A stretch of 64,000 nt of DNA, from contig CAZWOA010000002.1 in assembly GCA_964635545.1 (NCBI GenBank), forward strand, positions 1 through 64,000. Reading direction: 5' to 3'. The translations under genes were made by a program, and so were the position numbers. The number at the start of each line of letters is the position of its first letter. Position 1 is the stretch's first letter. The stretch comes from JAGPIS01 sp964635545 (lineage in GTDB: Bacteria; Bacteroidota; Bacteroidia; Bacteroidales; Marinilabiliaceae). This document shows positions 52,628 through 60,750 of this stretch, piece after piece. Below the pieces are notes generated by a model. That model did not search any database, was not told the DNA's origin, and worked only from the letters and a program-made list of their open reading frames with translations.

Positions 52628-53581
52628 ATGAGACCACCTTACGAGCTAACGATAACAATTTTAAAATTAATCACTTCAATTTCTGAAAAAATTGGAGAAG
52701 TAAATGCTAAATATTTAATCAGGAGTAATCCGACTTTAAGAAAACAAAATCAGATTAAGACGATTCATTCTTCACTAAGCATCGAAGGAAATACATTAAC
52801 CGAAAAGCAGATAACTGCAATTATTGAAAATAAACGTGTTGTTGGGCCTGAAAAAGATATTATTGAAGTTATGAATGCTTTAGCAGTTTATAAAAACATC
52901 GGTAAACTTAAACCTAATAATGAAAAAGACTTTCTGAATGCTCATAAATTATTGCTAAGCAAGCTTATAGAAAAACCAGGGAAATATAGAAATCAAGGAG
53001 TTGGTATTGTAAAAGGATCGAAGGTAGAACATGTTGCTCCTCCTTTTGAAATTGTTCCCTATTTAATGAAAGATTTATTTGAGTATCTAAATGATAAAAC
53101 AGAATTGACATTAATTAAAAGCTGTGTTTTTCATTACGAAATGGAATTTATTCATCCCTTTTTAGATGGAAACGGAAGAATGGGACGATTGTGGCAAACA
53201 TTAATCTTAATGCAGGACTATCCTATTTTTGAATTTATCCCTTTTGAAACCCTGATTTCAAAAAATCAAAAGGAATATTATATGGCTTTATCACAATCAG
53301 ACAAAGAAGGTAAATCAACTATATTTATTGAATATATGTTGAAAATAATAGACAATTCTTTAGCTGAATTACTCGAAACTGCAAGTAAAAAACTCTCTGG
53401 AGAAGAACGGATAAGTATTTACCTTGAGCATAATAACAATGAATTTACAAGAAAGGATTATATGAATTATTTCAAGGATATTTCTTCTGCAACGGCAAGT
53501 CGAGATTTGAAAAAGGCAACTGAAAATAGTCGATTAGTAAAGAATGGAGATAAGAAAACAACCACTTATAAAAAATGCTGA
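52628..53581 (+). CDS. Fic family protein with N-terminal inhibitory helix and C-terminal winged helix
   Basis: A 317-residue protein. The N-terminal part has the autoinhibitory motif SLSIEGN (S49-E53), whose glutamate blocks ATP binding. The Fic core has HPFLDGNGRMGR (H176 catalytic), so transfer of AMP (or a related group) to a protein hydroxyl is expected when inhibition is relieved. The C-terminal 70 residues (ISIYLEHNNNEFTRKDYM, SSATASRDLKKATE) look like a winged-helix DNA-binding domain. It would fit the class II Fic proteins common in Bacteroidetes. Codon usage is more AT-rich than in neighbouring genes. Tandem repeats overlie its promoter, so it may repress itself. Confidence 0.88.
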   Translation: MRPPYELTITILKLITSISEKIGEVNAKYLIRSNPTLRKQNQIKTIHSSLSIEGNTLTEKQITAIIENKRVVGPEKDIIEVMNALAVYKNIGKLKPNNEKDFLNAHKLLLSKLIEKPGKYRNQGVGIVKGSKVEHVAPPFEIVPYLMKDLFEYLNDKTELTLIKSCVFHYEMEFIHPFLDGNGRMGRLWQTLILMQDYPIFEFIPFETLISKNQKEYYMALSQSDKEGKSTIFIEYMLKIIDNSLAELLETASKKLSGEERISIYLEHNNNEFTRKDYMNYFKDISSATASRDLKKATENSRLVKNGDKKTTTYKKC

Positions 53582-53660
53582 GCTAAAAATGCTGTTGAAC
53601 GGAATTGACCAAAACAACTCTATGGGTTTTGCCACGTAGCCATTGGGAGTGTTGAAAAAT

Positions 53661-53701
53661 AAACAAAGAGTTGTAAATTATTTATTTACAACGCTTTGTT
53701 T
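53661..53701. terminator. Bidirectional terminator between Fic and nitroreductase genes
   Basis: AAACAAAGAGTTGTAAAT (53661-53678) pairs with ATTTACAACGCTTTGTTT (53684-53701) at 17 of 18 positions with a five-base loop. It lies between convergent genes. Confidence 0.75.
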
Positions 53702-53732
53702 GATTATAATGATGTGAATTGAAGTTTTTGTA

Positions 53733-54368
53733 TTATTTCACCTCAATAACGAACTCATTTTTTGGTACTCGCACTTTTTTCATAGATGCTACCCAGTCTT
53801 TTTCGGTGTTGGCATATCCCACATACATTAGCGATACGCTTCTTAATCCTAGTTTGCGCAGTCCAAGCACTTCGTCGATAACTGCATTGTCGAAACCTTC
53901 CACCGGAGTGGTGTCAACCCGTAGCTCGGCAGCTTGTGCCAGTGCCAATCCCAGTGCAATATACGTTTGGCGTGCTGTATGTGCGAAATTCTCATCTGCC
54001 GATTGTTGCAAGTATATCGATTTCAGCTTGTCGGTATAGCTTCCGAAGCGGCCGCGTGGCAATCCTCGCTCGTCGGTGGTGAAGTCATACACCTTGTCGA
54101 TTCGCTCCTCGGTATATCTGTCCCAAGCCGCAAAAATTATCACATGTGAACAGTCGGCCATACACTCAGGATTTAGCGCACCCTTTGTTAGTTTGTCCTT
54201 TACTTCTTGATTTTCAACTACTATCACCTGGAAAGGCTGCAATCCCGATGAGGTGGGAGCGAGGCGTGCAGCTTCAACTATCTTATCGATATTCTCTTTG
54301 CTAACTTTCTTTGTGGGGTCGTATGCTTTCACCGCATGACGCCACTGTAAATCATCATTTAAAGCCAT
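53733..54368 (-). CDS. Nitroreductase family NAD(P)H-dependent flavoprotein
   Basis: A 211-residue FMN-dependent oxidoreductase of the NfsB/nitroreductase superfamily. The N-terminal segment LQWRHAVKAYDPTKKV with the FMN phosphate-binding arginine/lysine, then AARLAPTSSGLQPFQVIVV, and the late GLRSVSLMYVGYA agree with the family. It reduces nitroaromatics or quinones with two electrons, in the cytoplasm. It begins 11 bases after the OhrR-like regulator gene and is probably in one operon with it. The natural substrate is unknown; a role in electrophile or peroxide defence is inferred from the regulator. Confidence 0.9.
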   Translation of the reverse strand: MALNDDLQWRHAVKAYDPTKKVSKENIDKIVEAARLAPTSSGLQPFQVIVVENQEVKDKLTKGALNPECMADCSHVIIFAAWDRYTEERIDKVYDFTTDERGLPRGRFGSYTDKLKSIYLQQSADENFAHTARQTYIALGLALAQAAELRVDTTPVEGFDNAVIDEVLGLRKLGLRSVSLMYVGYANTEKDWVASMKKVRVPKNEFVIEVK

Positions 54369-54379
54369 TATTTTCGTGT

Positions 54380-54966
54380 TTATAATTTATTCAATATTCT
54401 GTATGTCACTGTTCGCAACTCTTCAAGTTCTTCGATGGTGATGCCCAGTTTGGCAATCAGTTTTTCTGGTATTTCGGCCACTCTGTTGCGCATGCACTTC
54501 CCATCGTCGGTAAGGCTTATTTGCACCACCCTTTCATCGCAGGTTTTTCTTTTTCTGATGATGAAATTCTTCGCTTCCATTCTTTTTAATAATGGGGTTA
54601 AAGTTCCACTATCCAGATGTAGTTTTTCGCCTATCTCTTTCACGCTCATTGAGTCGTGTTGCCATAGCACCATCANNNNNNNNNNNNNNNNNNNNNNNNN
54701 NNNNNNNNNNNNNNNNNNNNNNNNNNNNNNNNNNNNNNNNNNNNNNNNNNNNNNNNNNNNNNNNNNNNNNNNNNNAGTTTTTCGCCTATCTCTTTCACGC
54801 TCATTGAGTCGTGTTGCCATAGCACCATCAATACCAGATACTGCGGATATGTGAGATCCAACTCATCCAGAAATGGGCGATACGCATTCATTATGCCTCG
54901 CGACAGAGCGTATAGCGGAAAACAAACCTGTTTTTCAAACTTGAAATTGTCATCTTCAGTTTTCAT
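54380..54966 (-). CDS. MarR/OhrR-type redox-sensing transcriptional regulator, split by an assembly gap
   Basis: The gene crosses 100 Ns (54676-54775) with a duplicated 55-bp flank (54621-54675 and 54776-54830). Removing 155 bases gives a 143-residue MarR protein in frame. I chose ATG 54966 (MKTEDDNFKFEKQVCFPLYAL); an upstream codon at 54999 is less likely. The cysteine in KQVCFPLYALSRGIMNAY is at the place of the peroxide-sensing cysteine of OhrR. LTYPQYLVLMVLWQHDSMSV and LHLDSGTLTPLLKRME form the winged helix. It likely represses itself and the nitroreductase gene, and is released upon oxidation. Confidence 0.87.
54676..54775. other. Assembly gap (100 N) with duplicated 55-bp flanks
   Basis: The 55 bases at 54621-54675 and 54776-54830 are identical. 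The same pattern and length as at 6130-6229 suggest unmerged contigs with a shared k-mer rather than missing sequence. The MarR frame supports this. Confidence 0.9.
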
Positions 54967-55054
54967 GGTGCAAAGATAATGCAAAATTAAATTGTGCACA
55001 ATATAGTTTTGCGAGATTAATATTTTTTAAGATTATTGTCCGCTAAAAAATAAA

Positions 55055-55194
55055 AGATCTTTCACTGTGTTCAAAATGACGTTCAGGTAGTTATGTTGTT
55101 TGTTGGGGCTTGGTTGGCGGCTTCGTCGCCAACCAAGCCCCAACAAACAAGTCGCAACGTAACACGCTGTCCTTCTGAGCGAAGCGAAGAATCT
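55055..55194. repeat. Palindromic repeat element with 24-bp perfect hairpin core
   Basis: A perfect 24-bp inverted repeat (55096-55119 and 55127-55150) with a 7-base spacer lies at the centre. Around it are imperfect outer arms: 55055-55080 (AGATCTTTCACTGTGTTCAA...) and 55169-55194 (...GAGCGAAGCGAAGAATCT), complementary at most positions. The right arm resembles a repeat (CTGAGCGAAGCGAAGAATCT) that I recall from many bacterial intergenic regions. The element is the 250-base gap between the MarR and HTCS genes and contains no gene. Confidence 0.7.
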
Positions 55195-55223
55195 AAAAAG
55201 TTGAATAGGACAAAAGTATTCTT

Positions 55224-58200
55224 TTACATTATCGGGCGCGGTTTTTTATCTTTTGCCAGCGCGCTTGGGGTAATGCCGAACTGCTTGGTGAAGCATCGCG
55301 TGAAATATTTGGGATCGTTGAATCCCACTTCATAGGCCACTTCGGATATATAGGTGTCGTCGGGAGATTGTATTATGGTTTCGTAAGCTATGTTTAGCCT
55401 GTAATTGCGTATAAAATTTCCGGGAGTCTGTCCGGTTAGTGCCACCATTTTTTTGTTGAGCAGGCTTGCGCTTATGCCCATCGTGTCGGCTAGGTCTTTA
55501 ATTTCGTAGTCGTAATTTTTATAGTTCTTTTTGATTGAATCCATAAGGGTTCGCAGAAACTTATCGTCGTTAGATTCTTTCGACACGTTGAGGTCCTCAA
55601 CGCTCATATTAAGGCTGAATTTGCGCTGATAGAGCTTGCGGGTATCTATAATGTTTTTCACCCTTGTAAGTAGCAACTCTTCGTTGAAAGGTTTTGTTAG
55701 ATATTCGTCAATCCCTGTGCGATAACCACTTAACTGTGCATCAACTGATGTTTTTGCGGTTAGCATCAAAAATGGAATATGCGAAATGCTGATGTCGCTC
55801 TTAACTATTTTCGATAGTTCCAGCCCATCCATCACGGGCATCATCAGGTCGCTGATTATAAAGTCTATATGCTTGGCTTTCAGTACTTCCAATGCCTCTT
55901 TGCCATTTTCGGCCTCCGCTATATTGTAATAATCTGATAATATGGAAGCTATGTAGTTGCGCATATCTGGGTTATCTTCAACTACAAGTATGGTAGGTTC
56001 TTTTTTAGAGATTTCTGTTGTGTTTTCTTCTTCAGCATCTGTTATATAATGTGCTGTTTCTGTTATAACTGTTTCCGGTATTGGTTGGTGGGTCAAATCA
56101 CGGCTTATCGGTATTAATATCCTGAATGACATGCCGTTAGGTTTGACGTTTTTAGCCGTTATTGTTCCATTCATCAATTTAGTGATGCTTTTGCATAGGA
56201 AAAGTCCTATGCCTGTTCCTGTGTGGCTCTGGCTAATGTGTCGTTCATGGTTATCCGATTGGTAGAACTGTTCGAATATGTGCTCAATTTCCTCATCTTT
56301 AACCCCTTTGCCCGTGTCGCGCACACTTATGGATAGTTGCTCCCTGGTGCTTTTTTTGTCATGTAATGTGCCTATATACAGTGATATATTGCCGTTGTTG
56401 GGTGTGTATTTTATAGCATTGGACAATAGGTTGGTTACCATTTTGCGTATTGCCTCTTTGTCGGTTAGTATGTAGGGTTGTGCCACCCTGAATATGGTGT
56501 TAATTGTTATGCCTCGCTCACTGGCAAAGGTCTCGAATGGAAGTATTATGTCTTCTATTATGTTGATAATATTTTCGTTAGCCATGGTTATGGTAATGGA
56601 GTCCGACTCTACTTTTCTAAAATCCATCAGTTGGTTAACAAGCGACAATAGGTTTTTAGAGTTTTTCTCCACATAATGGAGCTGTTCCGCCACTTTGGGA
56701 TTGGTTGTCAGTTTGAGTGCACGCTCTATTGGTCCAACGATTAGCGTGAGTGGCGTGCGGAATTCGTGAGTAATATTTGTGAAGAACGATATCCTGTCGG
56801 CCATTGCCTCTTTTACTTTTTCCGACATCACTATCAGTTGTTTACGCTGTTCGAGAATCTCCTCGTTTTGTGCAAATAGTTTGTTGTTCTGGTTTTTCAG
56901 TTCAACTGCCTGTTTTTCAAGCTGTTTCTTTTGATTTTTCAACTCAATGGTTCTCTCTTCCACTTTTTTATGAAGTACTTTCCGTTGCCGTTTTATGGAG
57001 TTTATCTTCATGTTGTAGAAATATACCAGCGATGCTAAGGTAAATAGTATTACCAAGGTAATAAACCATGTTGTGCGAAAAAAATAAGGCTTAATCACTA
57101 TCTCCATTTGCGATATGTAGGTACTCCAGTCGGCCGACTGCCCCTTACTTTTCACCTGAAGTGTGTATGTGCCGGGGCGTAGGTTGGTGTAACTTGCAAA
57201 TCGGCGTGTGGCATCGTTGGTTATCCAGTCATCATCGAAGCCAAGCAGGCGGTGAGCATACATTACCGATCCGGGCTTATCATATTCCAATCCCGAAAAT
57301 TCGATGGCAAAAGAGCGGTCGCGTTGATGAAGGGTTACCTTGTTGGTATAGGCTATATCTTTGTCAATATAGTTGCCTTTTTCGTGATTTATCGTGTTGT
57401 TTTGAATCTGTAGTTTGGTGAATACCACTTTCCCATCGGCGGCATCGTTCTTTTGTGGCATTCCATATAGTTCGGTTAAACCTCCCACACTGCCAAAATA
57501 CATTTTGTTGTTGATTGTCGATTTATAACTTGCATTCCAGTAGAATTGATTGCTAACTAGGCCGTCTCTGCGGGTGTAGCTTGCAACATTCTTTGTGGCG
57601 GGGTCAATACTGAAAATACCCATGCCCGAGCTAGCCCACATCACTCCGCTATTATCTTCTAGTATGCCAAGTATTGTACTGTTTTCAATTCCTTCTTTAT
57701 CGGTAAATAGCTCGCTGGCAAAACTGTTGCCTTTACGTTTCAGTCTGCATATTCCATAGCCATTACTTCCAAGCCATATGGAGCTGTCGTGCGATTGATA
57801 GATGCAAGTAATATTTTTCAGAAACTGTTTGTTTAGTTTGTCGCTATTGAGTCTCAATAATTTGGCATCACAGGTAAATTGTTGTCTGTTGAATTTTGCT
57901 ATATCTATGATTATAAGTCCTTTAGTTGTGCCTATCCATAGCTGGTCGTTTTCATCAATCATGCAACCTAACGAACCTGCTATGTTTTGTGTAACTGTTT
58001 GTGATATCGGATGTTTCAATGATTTAGATTCTATATCATAAAAAAATATATCTCGATTGGTACCTATCCACATACCATTATTTATTTTGTCGTATTTCAA
58101 TATACCAATATAGTTCAGTCCGTCATCGGTAATCTGTTGCATCAGTTTTGCGGGTAATGTTTTTATACTTAGTATGTTGATGCCGCCTCCCCAGGTTCCT

Positions 58201-59471
58201 AACCACAGGTTGTCGTTCATGTCTTCTTCTATGCAACTCACCGAGTTGTGGGTAAGTATTCCGCCTTCGGTGGTGTAATGGTAGAAGTTATTGCTGTTTC
58301 TCTCTTTCATGTTAAGGCCGCCCTCCACCGTTCCTATCCAAAGGTTACCCTTCACATCCTCGTAAATTGAGTTTACTGCATTGGCCGAAATACTGTTTTT
58401 ATTATGTGGTGAGTTGGTATAATTCTTTATTGGCAGATCCCTTTTTGTCATTCTATTGATGCCACCTGCCTCGGTGCCCACCCATAGTCCGTTTTTATCC
58501 GAAAGTAGGCAGTTTATAAAATCGCTAGATAGTGTTTGTGGGTCGATATATTGTGATACTCGGTCAAAATCATCGGTTGCCGGGTTGTAAATATTTAGTC
58601 CCCTCAAAGTGGCTACCACCAGGTCGTTGTCATTAGTCAGTGCAAGGTCGGTAACCATATGTTGCGATAGGGTTCTATGGTTGGTAGCTATGTGGGTGTA
58701 GTGTTTAAATGAATGACTCTCGGGATTATATCTGAAAAGTGCATTTTCGGTACCTATCCATATCTCATTATCTCTTTTGAGAATGGTAGATATAAACGAG
58801 TTTGTTTCGCCCAGTTCGGGTATTATTTCTACAATAGTGGATGTTATTGTGTTATCAGCCTCAGTTTTAAGTTTGCATATCGCACCGCTATTGCCTGTCC
58901 ATATTTCGTTATCTATTTCATTTATTGATGTGAAATTATCTGCTTTGCCATTGGTGCTTGCTATAGATGCTATATAACCATGTTGTGAGAATTCTATTCT
59001 GTAAGTTTTCTCAGCGCTAAGTAACCATATTGCTCCTTTGCTATCTTTAATAACTGATGTGAAGAATGTGTTTGAAGTAATATTCCATAGTTCCTTATTA
59101 CCAGCCAATGGGGATGTATGCATTGTTGATATGTCAATTATATCCACTCCTCCGTTGGATATTACCCATAGACGATCGTAATTATCTTCCATAGATTTTC
59201 TTACAAAATTGCTTTTTAGTGATAGCGGTGTGTTGTTAACATTGAGCCTTAGAAATTCATAGCCATCATAGCGCGATAGCCCTCCGCCCTGCATCGATAT
59301 CCATAGAAATCCTTTGCTATCCTTAAATATATCGTCGATAAAATTGCTTGGTAGGCCGTTTTCAATAGAAATTGAATTGAATATGTAGCTGGATGACACA
59401 TTTTTCTCAGATGAGTACAGGGTATGCGTCGAAATTATAAGGATAGAAATGATTATAATTATCGTTCTCAT
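55224..59471 (-). CDS. Hybrid two-component system regulator (HTCS) of the arabinan-type locus
   Basis: A 1415-residue sensor and regulator. A signal peptide (IIIIISILIISTHTLYS), propeller repeats (about 25-720; GFLWISMQGGGLSRYDG as the first unit) and a Y_Y_Y domain make the periplasmic sensor. TM near residue 805 is followed by a coiled coil (KKQLEKQAVELKNQNNKL). The kinase has the histidine near 901 in TNITHEFRTPLTL, NLLSNAIKYT and GTGIGLFLCK. The receiver has D near 1206 in DFIISDLMMPV; the AraC domain ends the protein (LADTMGISASLLNKK). Divergent from GH43/GH51/GH43 genes, it probably activates them through the repeats at 59630-59659. The usual ligand for such a regulator would be an arabino-oligosaccharide. 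Confidence 0.94.
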   Translation of the reverse strand: MRTIIIIISILIISTHTLYSSEKNVSSSYIFNSISIENGLPSNFIDDIFKDSKGFLWISMQGGGLSRYDGYEFLRLNVNNTPLSLKSNFVRKSMEDNYDRLWVISNGGVDIIDISTMHTSPLAGNKELWNITSNTFFTSVIKDSKGAIWLLSAEKTYRIEFSQHGYIASIASTNGKADNFTSINEIDNEIWTGNSGAICKLKTEADNTITSTIVEIIPELGETNSFISTILKRDNEIWIGTENALFRYNPESHSFKHYTHIATNHRTLSQHMVTDLALTNDNDLVVATLRGLNIYNPATDDFDRVSQYIDPQTLSSDFINCLLSDKNGLWVGTEAGGINRMTKRDLPIKNYTNSPHNKNSISANAVNSIYEDVKGNLWIGTVEGGLNMKERNSNNFYHYTTEGGILTHNSVSCIEEDMNDNLWLGTWGGGINILSIKTLPAKLMQQITDDGLNYIGILKYDKINNGMWIGTNRDIFFYDIESKSLKHPISQTVTQNIAGSLGCMIDENDQLWIGTTKGLIIIDIAKFNRQQFTCDAKLLRLNSDKLNKQFLKNITCIYQSHDSSIWLGSNGYGICRLKRKGNSFASELFTDKEGIENSTILGILEDNSGVMWASSGMGIFSIDPATKNVASYTRRDGLVSNQFYWNASYKSTINNKMYFGSVGGLTELYGMPQKNDAADGKVVFTKLQIQNNTINHEKGNYIDKDIAYTNKVTLHQRDRSFAIEFSGLEYDKPGSVMYAHRLLGFDDDWITNDATRRFASYTNLRPGTYTLQVKSKGQSADWSTYISQMEIVIKPYFFRTTWFITLVILFTLASLVYFYNMKINSIKRQRKVLHKKVEERTIELKNQKKQLEKQAVELKNQNNKLFAQNEEILEQRKQLIVMSEKVKEAMADRISFFTNITHEFRTPLTLIVGPIERALKLTTNPKVAEQLHYVEKNSKNLLSLVNQLMDFRKVESDSITITMANENIINIIEDIILPFETFASERGITINTIFRVAQPYILTDKEAIRKMVTNLLSNAIKYTPNNGNISLYIGTLHDKKSTREQLSISVRDTGKGVKDEEIEHIFEQFYQSDNHERHISQSHTGTGIGLFLCKSITKLMNGTITAKNVKPNGMSFRILIPISRDLTHQPIPETVITETAHYITDAEEENTTEISKKEPTILVVEDNPDMRNYIASILSDYYNIAEAENGKEALEVLKAKHIDFIISDLMMPVMDGLELSKIVKSDISISHIPFLMLTAKTSVDAQLSGYRTGIDEYLTKPFNEELLLTRVKNIIDTRKLYQRKFSLNMSVEDLNVSKESNDDKFLRTLMDSIKKNYKNYDYEIKDLADTMGISASLLNKKMVALTGQTPGNFIRNYRLNIAYETIIQSPDDTYISEVAYEVGFNDPKYFTRCFTKQFGITPSALAKDKKPRPIM

Positions 59472-59629
59472 GGCATCAGTTAATTAACATTGGTAAAGTA
59501 ATTAATATTTTTTTTAAAAAAGGTTATTTATACACTTAATAATTTGATTTGTGCATTATTTTTAGTTTTGAGGTTAATTTTTTTAAATGTTTCTTTAATT
59601 TCCTTCTATTTTGTGGCTTATTTATGATT

Positions 59630-59659
59630 TTGTCCACCATGTTTGGTTTATTGTCCACC
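59630..59659. promoter_or_regulatory. Tandem direct repeat, candidate HTCS operator of the second sugar locus
   Basis: TTGTCCACC is found at 59630-59638 and 59651-59659, exactly 21 bases apart (two helical turns). The second copy ends 20 bases before the -7 box. A weaker TTGTC is at 59675. The rest of 59472-59758 is AT-rich without a gene. Confidence 0.6.
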
Positions 59660-59679
59660 TGTGAAGAGTACCTATTGTC

Positions 59680-59687
59680 TAATTTTG
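59680..59687 (+). promoter_or_regulatory. Candidate -7 box of the GH43-GH51-GH43 operon
   Basis: TAATTTTG matches TAnnTTTG. There is no TTTG 19-21 bases upstream, where the repeat lies instead, consistent with an activator-dependent promoter. The leader would be about 65 bases. Confidence 0.55.
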
Positions 59688-59758
59688 TAAAAGCTCAATA
59701 GTCTATTGTTGGGTTAAATAATGTATATTTTTTTTCTAATAAATTTTAATTAAGGCAT

Positions 59759-60733
59759 ATGAGGTTGATTTTTCCGATGGCATTGTTGCTTTTAATGACG
59801 GTTAATATTAATGCTGCATTGCGCGATACCACATTCCGTGCTGAGGGTAACCCCGTTTTTACCCATAAATATACCGCCGATCCGGCTGCCCTTACCCACA
59901 ACGGTAGGATTTATATCTATGCCGGACATGATGAATGTCCTCCACCGCACAATCACTATGATATACGCGATTGGTTGGTTTTCTCATCCGATGACATGGT
60001 TAATTGGACCGAGCATGAAGTGCCGCTTCGTGCCTCCAATTTTAAATGGGCCAAAGGTGAAGCATGGGCATCACAGGTTATTGAGCGTAATGGTAAGTTT
60101 TATTGGTATGTTACTGTTGAGCATGGCACCATTCCCGGAAAATCAATCGGTGTGGCAGTATCCGACAGCCCCACGGGCCCGTTTCGCGATGCCAAGGGTT
60201 CGGCACTGATAACCAACGATATGACTACCCAATACACCAATATTTTCTGGGATGATATCGACCCTACCGTTTGGATTGATGATGATGGTCAGGCATATAT
60301 GTTCTGGGGAAATACTCAGTGCTACTACATCAAGTTGAAAGATAATATGATAGAGACTGAAGGTCCTATAGTGGCTGTTGATCTTCCCAACTTCACCGAG
60401 GCACCATGGATACATAAACATAATGGTTGGTATTACCTTTCGTTTGCACAGTTTTTCCCCGAGAAGATTGGCTATGCAATGAGTCGTAGCATCACCGGCC
60501 CGTGGGAGTATAAAGGAATTCTTAATGAGATAGCAGGAAACTCAAATACAAACCATCAGGCTATAATCGAGTTCAAGGGTAACTGGTATTTTATATATCA
60601 TAACGGAGCCGTGCAACCTCATGGAGGCAGTTTCCGCCGTTCCGTGTGTATCGATCGTCTTTATTACAACGACGATAACACAATTAAAAGAATTATAATG
60701 ACATCCGAAGGAGTTTCAAAAACAGATAATTAA
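59759..60733 (+). CDS. Glycoside hydrolase family 43, arabinofuranosidase/xylosidase-like
   Basis: A 324-residue single-domain exported enzyme (signal peptide FPMALLLLMTVNINA). The five-bladed propeller shows the three catalytic acids in their usual contexts: the general base aspartate in KYTADPAAL, the pKa-modulating aspartate in DDIDPTVWID, and the acid glutamate in NFTEAPWI. SVCIDRLYYNDD near the end is typical of the family. It should release arabinose (or xylose) from oligosaccharides; the other genes favour arabinose. First gene of the operon, 18 bases before the GH51 gene. Confidence 0.9.
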   Translation: MRLIFPMALLLLMTVNINAALRDTTFRAEGNPVFTHKYTADPAALTHNGRIYIYAGHDECPPPHNHYDIRDWLVFSSDDMVNWTEHEVPLRASNFKWAKGEAWASQVIERNGKFYWYVTVEHGTIPGKSIGVAVSDSPTGPFRDAKGSALITNDMTTQYTNIFWDDIDPTVWIDDDGQAYMFWGNTQCYYIKLKDNMIETEGPIVAVDLPNFTEAPWIHKHNGWYYLSFAQFFPEKIGYAMSRSITGPWEYKGILNEIAGNSNTNHQAIIEFKGNWYFIYHNGAVQPHGGSFRRSVCIDRLYYNDDNTIKRIIMTSEGVSKTDN

Positions 60734-60750
60734 TATAAAATATAGATACG

